In this document: one piece after another, positions 23,225 through 33,621 of the stretch
How the letters are laid out: each line of letters starts with the position of its first letter
Numbering within the stretch: position 1 is the first letter of the stretch
Origin: Neonectria sp. B-13
Lineage: Eukaryota; Ascomycota; Sordariomycetes; Hypocreales; Nectriaceae
Assembly (NCBI GenBank): GCA_002682825.1
Contig: NOKP01000004.1
Coordinates: 2,167,607-2,231,606, forward strand
Length of the DNA stretch: 64,000 bases
Direction of reading: 5' to 3'
Position numbers and translations under genes: made by a program
The notes under the pieces: model-generated
Databases searched by the model: none
What the model was told of the DNA's origin: nothing
Seen by the model: only the letters and a program-made list of their open reading frames with translations

Positions 23225-23685
23225 TGTTCGATATTGAAATGGCGCCTTTGAGGTTGAGTGAGGTGTTGGAGGTGGAGTGCTGGGAATAGTGGCCTCGGCG
23301 CCAAACCGTGTCGCTGGGACGCGTCGCGGGGTAGTTTAAGTCACTATCCCAACTACTATAGCGCGACTAGACAACTAAGGTCCTACAGCGTTGTCTTAGT
23401 CACGACGCAACCTGGAAGGTAACATATCAATTGAAACAAACTCATTTAATGCAATGAGTTTTTAGGATACAATTCGATCCGTTCAAGAAGGCATTGGCCA
23501 TAGTTCATTCCCCTCAATCGTCACTTGGTTGTTGGCGTTTCCATACTGGATCGTGGCTTGGAGCACGTCCAGCACCCGAAGCACAATGAACTGATGCATT
23601 CATGTGTGAGAGCCGCGAAGCTCTGTACAAGGGAATTAGTCTATGTCACACTATTAGCAGCTTCCTTATGCGAGTAGCGGGTAGG
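23225..23685. other. Intergenic: MHF1 promoter and peroxidase 3' end
   Basis: A 461-bp spacer between two minus-strand genes. It contains the ACGCGT box described separately; otherwise nothing recognised. Confidence 0.6.
23319..23324. promoter_or_regulatory. ACGCGT (MCB-type) element upstream of MHF1
   Basis: A palindromic ACGCGT, followed by CGCG, lies 95 bp before the MHF1 start codon. This is the same hexamer seen before CENP-I and POLD2; MBF binding is inferred. Confidence 0.5.
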
Positions 23686-25320
23686 TCAGAACTCACTCAT
23701 TTTAGGGCTGGATGCCACCTTGCTGGAACTGGAGAACGGAGCACACGTGCCTCCTATCTCGTCGACTCTTTTGAAACTGTCCGACATGTCCCCATTGCTC
23801 ACGTCGACGTGAGACTCGCCAGCCAGCCCACCTTTAATTGTATGCTCGCCTGTAAACAAGGTGTAATATCCAACGCGGCTGCCTTTCGCGAGGTCGATAG
23901 TAACGCTCCTGAGGGCTGGTATCGGGCTATCTGACTGAGGGGCCTTATAGGAGATGGTTGCTCGAGTGCCTTGGCTTAGTCTGTCGTTGCGAACAGCAGC
24001 CACCACCGTTAATTTCTCGCTGGATCCTCGGAGGCAACTCTGGGGCTTCTGGAGAAAAATAGCATCTCGCAAGCGATACTCCTTGCCGTTGTTGTCGTAC
24101 AACATTGATCTACCTTTGGCGTAATTGACGGTCACTACAAAAGAAGAAATGCCCGAGGATACGGGGATCCTAGCTTCGATCGGAAAGAAGGTAAATGTGT
24201 CGTCATATCCGCGGCTTTGACGCTGTGTCGCCGCCGTGATGGAGCAGGACCTAGAACCACACTGGGGCCGCCCGTCCCGGTTCTTGTAGGTGATTGTGAT
24301 GCTGTCGATAGAACTATCGGGAAGACTAGTCGTCTTGACTCGAATAAATCCCGTTAATAGAAGGTTGGATCCGCCGTTCTCGAGTGTTAGCTGCAGGTTC
24401 ACCGGCTTGACCGTGTAAGGCACAATGGGACCCGTCAGCTGAACCCCAGCCGGGACGGTGTCAATCATCTTTTGTAGGACGGTTTTGCAAACTTGTCGGA
24501 ACTCATTCTTGTCTGCCAATCTCTCCATCGTCCGATTGCTGTCAGAGTTAAACAGCTTGAAGTCGGAGTGCTTGTCGATTCTGACTGCAGGGCCAACAAC
24601 CAAGGGATTCTTTGTAGCACCGCTCAAGTATTCGGTCACGACCTTATTGTCAAAGACGGCCGTACTGGAATCGAGGGCGGCCAAGCCGTTTGTAGCACTT
24701 CCCGGGGGAACGATATCTGCAAACTCGGAGCTGTGAACTCCACCAAGGGTGTGGCCGCAAGCGGTGACCTGAATAGCCTCCTCATGAGTGAATCCCATCC
24801 GCTCAAACTGCTGCTTGAAGGTAGGTACGGAATCCTGCGGCTGAGGAACGCCAGTATTTCCTTTCTTCACTGCGTCTCTACGCCCCGCTCGAATTGCCAC
24901 GGCCGGTCCACCGCATGATCGGACTGAGGTATATACGCCCAGAGCAATCAAGTCAGACAGGCTCGATCTCTTGCTGAGGAATGGGATCATGAATTTGAGC
25001 GTTGTTCTCAGTCCCGGGCCGGCATTCTCGCCATTGTTGAGTTCATACTGTATCGAGGCATCTAGTCCGCCAGTGCCAGAGGATGTATTTGCAGTCGACA
25101 TATCGTGAAAGGCGGTACGTAGCCACTCAGCAGCATTCTGTCGACCTGGACCTGAGACTTCGCTACCGCATGGACTGACGGTCGCTGAGAATTTTCTCGA
25201 TCGGAAGGACGTGACCTGGAACATGATTTCTTCGAGTTCGTCGACGTTTGATGGCCAGGTCGGGTCGGCCACGGTACAGGCCAACAAAGACAGGATGTGA
25301 AGAAGGATAGAGAAGTTCAT
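23686..25320 (-). CDS. Secreted plant-type heme peroxidase with C-terminal extension
   Basis: A single exon codes for 544 aa. A signal peptide covers residues 1-18 (ending CTVA). The peroxidase core keeps the distal site WLRTAFHDM (Arg68, His72) and the proximal heme ligand in TACGHTLGGVH (His190), so an active heme enzyme is expected. GGLDASIQYE lies between them, as in secreted fungal peroxidases of the plant-peroxidase superfamily (class II or related hybrid types). The core ends near residue 290. About 250 more residues follow, predicted by their alternating pattern to be beta-rich, with segments such as VKPVNLQLTLENGG and SVTIDLAKGSRVGYYTLF; I do not recognise this part. A role in extracellular oxidation or hydrogen peroxide detoxification is inferred; the natural electron donor cannot be read from sequence. 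Confidence 0.87.
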   Translation of the reverse strand: MNFSILLHILSLLACTVADPTWPSNVDELEEIMFQVTSFRSRKFSATVSPCGSEVSGPGRQNAAEWLRTAFHDMSTANTSSGTGGLDASIQYELNNGENAGPGLRTTLKFMIPFLSKRSSLSDLIALGVYTSVRSCGGPAVAIRAGRRDAVKKGNTGVPQPQDSVPTFKQQFERMGFTHEEAIQVTACGHTLGGVHSSEFADIVPPGSATNGLAALDSSTAVFDNKVVTEYLSGATKNPLVVGPAVRIDKHSDFKLFNSDSNRTMERLADKNEFRQVCKTVLQKMIDTVPAGVQLTGPIVPYTVKPVNLQLTLENGGSNLLLTGFIRVKTTSLPDSSIDSITITYKNRDGRPQCGSRSCSITAATQRQSRGYDDTFTFFPIEARIPVSSGISSFVVTVNYAKGRSMLYDNNGKEYRLRDAIFLQKPQSCLRGSSEKLTVVAAVRNDRLSQGTRATISYKAPQSDSPIPALRSVTIDLAKGSRVGYYTLFTGEHTIKGGLAGESHVDVSNGDMSDSFKRVDEIGGTCAPFSSSSKVASSPKMSEF

Positions 25321-27416
25321 ATTGAGTGGTTGGATTACGACTGGGTCGAGAAGCGTGAGAGCCCATAAACTGATTGGATATAGGGGGATGTGTTTTACCG
25401 GAATTGACTGCGAGAGGAAGAAATAGAAGGCATTGATGAGACTCTAGTGAATGGATACAAGTGCTCTGTGAGAATATAAGGAGTGCTCTTCTAAAGAAAT
25501 CGAAGCTTGGGAGGGGAAGGCTATATGACTTACGGTTGTCCGCTTGAGCCGCATGCTTGACATCATATTCGTTGCAGCAGAACGTGGCCGTGGAAACGAG
25601 ATATACACGGCGATACTGAAGATAAACACTTTCAAGGATGGAAGTTGTGTATTGATCTACCCCGAACACGGCTTCTTGGCTTCGTATTCTTGACAAGCAC
25701 AACTTCTCAGGGAGTAGTTAGCCAATAGGATGCCGAGTTGGTTTTCGAATGGCACAAGCGTACTGCAGGGGTTCATTGAACGCAGTTGTCGCGTAGCTCG
25801 GCATGCGGTGTCCCGTCTCCATGACTTGACAGCCACCACAAGAAGGAACAAGTCTTCTCTTTGCTGAATCCTTCACCATCGTTGAAACCACTAAACTCCA
25901 CTTGGAGAAGCAGTTCCGCCGCCAAGCAGGAGCATGTTACACAGCTTCCCGTATCTCGACCAGCATATACTCCTGCTCGTACGCCACACGTGCTGATGAT
26001 CGGTATCACGGAAAAGAAAGTTCCCGCACAATACCATATGTCGGAGGAAATTCAGTGTTCTCTTACACGGCCTGGCAGGAACAGTTCAATTGAGAGGCCA
26101 CGAGCAATTAGGGTAGACCTGGCCTCCCGGTGCCGTTATACCCGGGATGTATTGTTCAGAGAACCCGGTGGCTTTTGATTGTACGACTAGTTGCGGGTGC
26201 TGATGCAATTGGGGAGTTTGTATATTGGCATGGCTGTAGTGAACTGCAGATGGCTTCATTGCTGTGACCGGTCCCTAATCGTTGGGCTTTCTGGCAAGGT
26301 TTCGTATCCGACTTCCCGTGCTCTCCAACCTTGGTTATGCGTAGTTGACTTCTGGGCCGACGATGAGGTGAGGTTGTTTGCAATCCAGCACCAGGGCCCC
26401 TGGCCTTGTCGATGAGCACGGCTCCATGATGGCATCCAAACAGCGTGATCCCGATCAAAGCAAGAGACCGCATCGAATTATCGATCAAGAGCCGCAAGGG
26501 GGGATTGAGCGTTTCCGCTCTGCAAGGGTGATGTGTCTGCATTTGCATTGACACAAACGGACGAGCCACACAATGCTGCATGCAGACAGACAGATGGGCA
26601 GCTTGCGATAGGACCACTCGCAAAACCACTCAGGTAAAGCCAAATTCTTCTCCACGGCAACGACGAGATCAACAGCAACCGCTGCAGGTCGTTCTCGGCC
26701 GGCCCGCATCTTCAAGCCGAATTGTGTATCGAGGTAGATCATCACAGGGTTTAACTTGTTGACATTATGGCCCGAAACACCACGGTGAAATATGGGGTGG
26801 GTAACGTCATGCAAGGCACCAAGGCATCTCACGCTAGCCAATCGCCGCTTATGTCCATTTGTGGCTGTGTCAAGCCGACCTGTCCAACCGCTGGCTGACC
26901 GTGAGCACCAGCCACACACCCACACGCCTTTCGTCATCTTCGAAACCACCAAGCCAAGCCAAGCCAAGCCAAGCCAGCCAGAGGCAGAGGCGGAGCGTTT
27001 TCATCGATTCGGCATTGGCAGGCTCGCCACTTTGGTTTCGGTCCGCTGCTTGAGCCGAAGTGCGGTGGGGCCTATGAATAGAATAGTGGGAATAGACTGC
27101 CTCTTTATGGCACTTTGATGCGCCGTTCGTTTGGTAGGCAGCTCGTCCTGTGTGGCTTGACTTTGCTGCGGGCAGCTGTCTACGTAATGCAACCTACATC
27201 ACCGGGACCGTCAGCGGCCCTTGAGCTAAAACCCTCTTCTGTTTCTTGCATTCTGCATATTCTGTTCTATTCTTCCCTTGTGTTGTGCTATTGTTCCTTT
27301 TCCCAACTAGGTCCGGCGCATTTGACTCGTCGATATATCTTCCCGAATCATCCGCTAGCCCGTGATACCTTACATCCAACACAGCAACTATTACTACCAC
27401 TACTACTACTACTACC
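25321..27416. other. Intergenic, divergent promoters (2.1 kb)
   Basis: This separates the peroxidase (minus) from the MARVEL-like gene (plus). It contains an (AAGCC)5 run at 26951-26975 and an ACT-rich run directly before the MARVEL start at 27417. Open frames are short and overlapping; no gene is recognised. Confidence 0.6.
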
Positions 27417-28369
27417 ATGAGTGCCAAATCCGGGGTCGGCCTCAAGTTCGCCCAGTGGTTCATCCGCGGCGTGCAGTTCGGCTGCGCGGCTCTCATTCTC
27501 GCCATCTACTCGTACTTCCTCGCGACTCTGCACAACCACAAGCTGTCAATCAGCAACACCATCCGCGCCGTCGAGGGTGTCTCCGGCATTGCTGTCCTCT
27601 ACACGCTCGCCGGCCTGCTGCTTCTATGCTGTCTCGCCGGCCGCACCGCGTCGTCCTTTATTGCCGTCGTTCTTGACTTTGCGTTTATTGGCGCCTTCAT
27701 CTACGTCGCCGTCGCCAACAAGGACGGTTCCAGCGACTGCACTGGATATCTCGATACGCCCTTTGGCCGGGGCAAGGCCGGGGAAAAGGCCAAAGGTAGC
27801 AATGGTTTCACAGCTCTGCCTAGCTTTAGGGTCGCCTGTAGACTACAGTCTGCATGCTTAGCCCTCGCCATCATCGCAATGTAAGTGTCGAGCCGCCGTG
27901 TCACCCGCATTTGCAACTAACACACATTAGTATCTTCTTCGTCTTCTCCATTGTCATGGAAGTTGCCCTCGCCCGCCACCACAATAGGGAGAAGCGCTAT
28001 GGCCCTGGCCCCCATAACAACTACACTTCGGGCTACGGTCCCAAGGGTGGCTTCTTCAGCGGCCTCTTCAAGCGCAAGAAGGACCACATCCCCGAGGAGG
28101 GCGGCATCCTCCCTGAGCACACAACTCCTGACCAGCTCGAGACCAATCGCCAGAGCCATGCCACCGAGCGCACTGCTGTCAACGATGACCAAGAAGAGGG
28201 CGTCTACAACAAGTACGAGGCCGGTTACGGATACCCACAGCCCCAGGCCACCTCCTACGGACGACAGGATGGCTACGGTCAGATTCACTACCCCGAGCCT
28301 GAGGATCACGTCTCTCGCCCGCATCAGCAAAACTACCGATATGAAGATGGTGTATACGACCGCACTTGA
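27417..28369 (+). CDS. MARVEL-like four-helix membrane protein
   Basis: Two exons, 27417-27880 and 27931-28369, give 300 aa; the 50-nt intron joins helix four. Four hydrophobic segments are visible at about residues 15-37, 51-75, 79-101 and 145-168, the layout of MARVEL-type fungal membrane proteins. The starting motif AQWFIRGVQFGCAALILAIY is typical of the family. The cytosolic C-terminal half is hydrophilic and rich in Tyr, Gly, Pro and Gln (YGYPQPQATSYGRQDGYGQI). MARVEL proteins organise membrane domains, for example eisosome-linked Nce102/Fhn1 in yeast; this one is larger and its specific role is unknown. An ACT-triplet tract sits immediately before the start codon. Confidence 0.83.
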
Positions 28370-28802
28370 GAAGCACAAATCTTCTTGATGACATTTTCTT
28401 GGGTTATGTGGATTGGGATAAAAGTGATGCAGATTGGGATACCCAGCATATTGCTGGCCGGCTATAATGATCCGGTTGCAAACGAACATATATGTTGAAA
28501 ACTTAAGACAGGGCCTACATGTCCCTCGTAATGCTTAATGAAGGGTTATTTATGACATGCAGACTTGAGCCATAAAATGCCTGTCATATCAGAAGGTATG
28601 CCATTGAGACGTAAGACGTATATTCTAAGACATGAAGTGTCATTGTAGTGAGTCGGAATATTTACTGTCTGAGCTCGCTCACGGATAAATCCAGTCCCTT
28701 GTCAATATTCATTCAGGTCTATATGAGTTGAGCATCCACCGGCCGAACATGACCACTGGGATATCCACAAAACAAAGAGCGCCGTCTGTCCATGGCCCGT
28801 CC
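28370..28802. other. Intergenic, convergent 3' ends
   Basis: A 433-bp AT-richer spacer between the MARVEL-like and STRIP/Far11 stop codons. No gene recognised. Confidence 0.6.
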
Positions 28803-31800
28803 TTACGCCCAACCTTCCACATGTTCCAGCTCATTCATGGCATCCTCCGCCGCCAGCTCCGCCCAGTTCATATCCAGCTTTTCCAGCTCCCTCGAGAAAA
28901 AGTCTTGCTCATCCCGCATCGCCGCCCGGATCTCCGGCGCAATCTTCTCGGGGAACCGGCGCACGTTGAGCCAGTGCGTCAGGCTGCGGAGCGCCTGCTC
29001 CAGGGGTAGCGCCGCGTCCACCTCGGCATCCACGTCGCTGCCCGCAAGCCACTCGTCTCGCAGCTCCGGCCGGCAGTGTAAATAGACTGCCGTGATGACC
29101 CTCATGTTGCTCTGGCGCCACTTGCGGCCACAGTAGGGGACTTGGTTCTTGAACAACTTCAGCGTGTAGAGCCGGAGCTCCTGTTGCGGCACCTTCAGGG
29201 ATTTCCGCAGAATGGTCGAAGATTTGTACTGTACCAGCAGGAGATTCCGATGTGCCTTGTTTTTGCAAATCTTCTGCATCACCCTTAGGTAATTGATGAG
29301 GGAGAAGAAATTGCGGCGTGAGAAGTCGGTAATAGGCTCCGCCGGAAGGGGGTTGACGGGATACCCCAGCTCGTCAACTTCTGGCCTAGTGGAAACTTGA
29401 CCGTCGCTCTTGGAGTCCCCGTCCTCTTCCTGCATCATGTGCGATTCGGTTGGCGGCCGTAGTCTCTTGATCGGCGGTGGCGCAGCTTCATCTTCGCTCT
29501 CTATCTCGATATCGTCTTCATCTTGACCATCCTCTGCGGCCATCTTGTCCTTGGACCGTGATCGCAGGTTGCAAAAGTGGAAGAAGCTACCCAAGTCAGC
29601 AGACTGAAGAAATCGCAGAAGGAAGGTTACTTGGTACTGACCTATTCTCCACGCGGTCCATTTTGCTATCGACCACTTGCTGGATATCCTGATGAGCAAA
29701 GAGCTTGAGAACGAGAGGGACGTAATTAGAGTCCAATAAAAGCTGCGTCAAGTACTCGAACTTAAGCACATCTGTACAGTTGCATTAGAGGGAGTCCTAC
29801 GATTCTTGAAGGGCGAACTCACGAGATAGCCTCAACCATTTCAGCAATAGGAGGAGGATACCAGTCATAGCCTTGGAGGTGATTTCGCGCGTTCTTGCGG
29901 CGTCAATCTCCTCTGGTGAAGGCTCTGGTACTTCTCTCACCCCATTCTGGCCTGGCATGTCCTGGGGCTTAGGACCGCCGTTTATTCCGGGATTGTTACC
30001 CCGGCCCATTCCGGGTGGCATTTGTTGGGGCTGTTGCGCTACGATCGCCGTCACGTTAATAAGTATTGGCCGTAAAAGAACAATGACGAGGGATTGCAGA
30101 TGAGGCAACGCGTCGCGCTATAGGGCTATTAGCAAGTGGTGTCCACGGTGCCCTTGGGGTCACTCACATAGAACTTCTCCACAGCAACTAGGCGTTGCTT
30201 GTCTCGCTCGCTTAGTAGCTCTGGTCGTGGCCCGAAGTCGACTTCCAGTTCTGAGGGCGGCGGGTTCCTTGCCTTCTCTTCCAGCTTCTCTTCAGCCTTG
30301 AGTTCCCTCAGGACCTCTTGCTCCTCAATCGTCAGCTCATTGAGATCAAGATCCTCAATGTCGTCGTCGTCATTGTCGCCGGCCTCCCAGCCGCGCTCAA
30401 ATTTGAGGAACCGCTCCCGTTCTTCCCAAAGCTGCCGGGTTGCCCGTGTCATCCTCACGCGGGTCGAGAACAACTCACCGGCCTCCAGGATCGAGGCGGG
30501 GATGTCGCTTCCCTCCCACTTCCGACCCACTAGGGCGTGATGGAAGCCAGCAGGGCCCTTTCCGCCCGCACTGTTACTGGAAGCGTCGAGGGGTGGGTAC
30601 ATGAAGGGAAAGTTCTGGTTTGTTTGATAGTTCTGCTTTTTACCTCCCTTGCCGCCGACTGCAGGTGAGGGCGGTGGCGAAGGCGCAGGTGTAGCAATGT
30701 GAACCGGCTGATCAAGGATCGAAGTGCCTCCACTCTGAACGTGAGGCGGTGCGGGAATGATACCATTCGCAGCATTGTTCCTGGATGACTGGTTCGGGAG
30801 AGGGGGAAGTAGCGAGGTGTTTTCAGCTTCTAGGGGTATAAGAGGTTGCGGGGGCACGTAAGCCGGGTACTTGGAGGTGATTTCCTGGCGGAAAACATGG
30901 TAGTCCAAAGGCGAGGCAGTGATGGTTTCCTTGTCTTTGCCATCGTTGGTTGTCTCACTAGTAGCCTTTTTGACCGCGGCAAGCTCCTGAGAACCGCCAA
31001 AGACAAGTAGGATGGATTTCCAGAAGAGCAAGAATATCTAGTGATGTTAGCACAATTATTTTCACAGCAAACGAAAACGCCTACTTGAGTATGTGGCATG
31101 AGATTTTGCTCGTCCCATCGGAGCTTCGAAGTAGCTGTGAGCATGTAGTCAACCAACGAGGGGTTGAGCTCCACTGAATGTCTCGGTCAGCAACAGGTGA
31201 AGGACGACAAGATTTGTTTGAAACGTACGCAGCTTCCCATAGGTGGAAGACATGTCTTCCGGGTCGTTGAGAGTTTCCTGGATTGCAATATACATGATCG
31301 TCATGAGGTTCATCAATTCGTCCTGAGCTTCCTGGAGATTGCTGTGCTGCCCCTGAGGGTCGCCAGACCTGGGTGATGTTAGCTCGAAGACTACGTTTTG
31401 AGGGGCTTCGCATATTCACCAATGCAGTTCAAAGCTATTCCGGAGCGTCTCCCAGATGACGGGTAATCCTTCCAGAGAGGTGAGACATTCCACACCAGCC
31501 TTGATCGCCTGGAGTTGGGAGATGCTAGCAACAGATTTGTTGTCGCCGCTGGTGGCATTTGCCATAGCCGTGTCTCCCCATCGCCCCAAGACAAGATATA
31601 CCAATTTCCCGATCGAAGCAGACCGCAGAGCGGCGTCGTTGGACTGGACCCCCGCGATGGCGGCTTGGATGAAGCGCGTCCGCGTATCGTTGTCTGCGTC
31701 GTCCCAGGCATTCTGCGCCCGGAACTCATGCTGCCAGTGCCACTCAAACGCCCTCTGGGCGGAATTCAGGCGAACCCACTGCCAGAACTGGTATACGAAC

Positions 31801-32156
31801 CATTCGTCAATCTCCTCCGGGTGCGGCCCCATGTCCGAGTACTCGAAGTCGTAGGCGACCGGGTCGGCCCGGTTGAACTCGGCCACGATGCGTCGCAGCT
31901 GCATCAGCGAGAGCGAGTCGGTCGGGTTGTGGCCATTGGGCGGCGGCGGAGCCATGGGCGCGGCGGGCGGCGGCGCGGACTGCATGGCGTTGCGTTGGAT
32001 GTCCGGTCGTGATGGCGGCGCGGGCACGGGAGGGAGGGAGGTCTGCTCGGGCCCGGAGGCAACGTCGGCGACTTCGCCGGTGTCGGCGAAATCGTCGGTA
32101 GGCGTGGCCGATTGGGAAGCCTCTTGCTGGGGCCGCGAGGACCAGAGGTTGCTCAT
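28803..32156 (-). CDS. ham-2: STRIPAK subunit HAM-2 / Far11 / STRIP (N1221 family)
   Basis: Seven exons give 1014 aa: 32156-31420, 31368-31229, 31173-31085, 31037-30168, 30117-29823, 29771-29642 and 29586-28803. All introns are GT-AG, 47-56 nt, and the joined frame closes. A disordered Pro/Ala-rich N-terminus precedes the N1221 region (LRRIVAEFNRADPVAYDFEY, EIDEWFVYQFWQWVRL). A long charged central region follows (from about residue 330), then the Far11/STRIP C-terminal domain (FLKFERGWE, FSRRNFFSLINYLRVMQKI, SSTILRKSLKVPQQELRLYT). The family is Neurospora HAM-2, Sordaria PRO22, yeast Far11 and human STRIP1/2. It is a scaffold of the STRIPAK phosphatase-kinase complex at the nuclear envelope and endomembranes, needed for hyphal fusion and fruiting-body development in Sordariomycetes. 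Confidence 0.95.
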
Positions 32157-32705
32157 CGTGTGTCTCTGGCTCGGTGCGGTTCTCGGATGGCGGATGGTTT
32201 ATCGGCGGCTTCAAGGGTCTCCGCCTTGAGCTAGGGAGCTGGCTGTTTGCTCAGTGCCCCTCCAAGTCGATTGTGGGGTTCCGCATTCACTTCATGCTGA
32301 CCGTTGTCGTCGCGGCGTGTGTCTCTGCGTTTGGTCGAGTCGGCTGGGTCACGAGCGCGGACCTCGTCGCTTTGTCGGAAAGGTCTAGATGCTCGTGTGG
32401 ACTTCGAGGGCATGCAGCCTTGGGATCGTTGGTCGATGGCGAGCGGGCGTTGCTCATTGGTGGCCTGGGCGCCTGGGAATACAGGCCCGTGTTCCACTGT
32501 GATGAACTGTCCCACAGCCTGAAGAAGTTGCGCCCACGTCACCCTTTAAACCCACCACAGCATCAACAAAGTCTGCAGTGTAATTACATACGCAATATAC
32601 GAGCAATGTTGTGATGACATTTACAAGGTTATCGTCAGATACTGTCCGAATATATTGATTGAATATGTTTGTTTGCGTTGCAGCTCGTAAGTTCCATCTA
32701 ATTAC
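32157..32705. other. Intergenic (549 bp)
   Basis: Promoter of the STRIP/HAM-2 gene and 3' region of the DUF2011 gene, both on the minus strand. No coding signal recognised. Confidence 0.55.
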
Positions 32706-33621
32706 CTAGTCAGAACCCTCCGAATCATCCCCCGACTCTTCAGCACCAGCCACGCCGTCCTTGGCCGCCAGCTTCATCTCTTTGTTCTTGGCCCTCTTCC
32801 TCAACTTCTTTAGCCGGTTCATCCTCTTTTTCTTATCCTTGGAGTGTTCCTCTTTCTCCATCAGCTTCTGTGCCTCTGCCTGTTTTCTCTCCTCATCCGT
32901 CTTGGCCCTCTTGCGAAGTGAGATCCGTTGCTTCTTGCCCGGCCTCGGCTTCTTCTTCGTCTCGTCTTCCGCCGTGCACGTTGACTCTCCCGGTTTTCGT
33001 TTGCGTGACACAGCAATCTTTGTCACCTTCCATGGTAGCTCGAGGCCCCAGGCGCGGTCCTTAGATCTTGCTAGAATCTCATCGCCGCTCATCGCCGCAA
33101 AGGCATACTGCCGTTTTTGATTCGGGGTTAGGTTTGTGACCATGTAATAAGACAACGGGCGTGGGTGGGCAAGTCCGCCGTCGCCCTGTGGCCCGGTGTC
33201 CTCCTCTAGGACGACCTTCTGGGAGGGCCGCGCGCTGCTGAACAGGCGGAATGCAAACTCTCCATTGCCCGCGTCCCCCTCTTCTTCGACATCGGCCTCA
33301 GCCTCGCCATCCATAAAGCCTTCGCCCTTTGCCCCATCAAGGCCTGACTGGTGTCCTGGGAGATGAGATGGCGTCGCAGTGAGATCCCGCGCTTGAGCGT
33401 AGCCCCCCTCATCCAGGCCGAGCGACCTCGCAATCTGGGCATTCAGCTTCGCCTGCAATTCCGCATCGTAGCCCTCGCCATCACTCTCGCTGCCTGCCGA
33501 GTCACCCCAGGCATTGAGATCTGCGCGACGAACCCTGGAAAGAAAGGTTAGAGCCAAATCCTCGCTTGACGGAACGGTTGGGCTTCGGGACATACCTCTT
33601 GGCCTCTGGCAGCTCGAACAT
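32706..33621 (-). CDS. DUF2011-family basic, probably nuclear/nucleolar protein
   Basis: Two exons, 33621-33596 and 33534-32706, give 284 aa. I start at the ATG that yields MFELPEAKR spliced to VRRADLNAWGD, because this joined sequence is the family's conserved beginning; the unspliced frame that opens at 33713 reads through the 61-nt intron and is not the gene. Residues ~110-180 include FAFRLFSSA and SYYMVTNLTPNQKRQYAFAA. The last ~90 residues are strongly basic and coiled (KKKPRPGKKQRISLRKRAK, KKKRMNRLKKLRKRAKNKE), followed by an acidic tail. DUF2011 is a conserved fungal family of unknown function; the lysine-rich tail suggests a nuclear or nucleolar place, which is inference. Confidence 0.82.

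Noticed and set aside
26156..26967. Minus-strand frames of about 160 codons between the peroxidase and MARVEL-like genes.
   Set aside because: No recognisable motif, no start context or splice sites consistent with one protein; likely chance frames.
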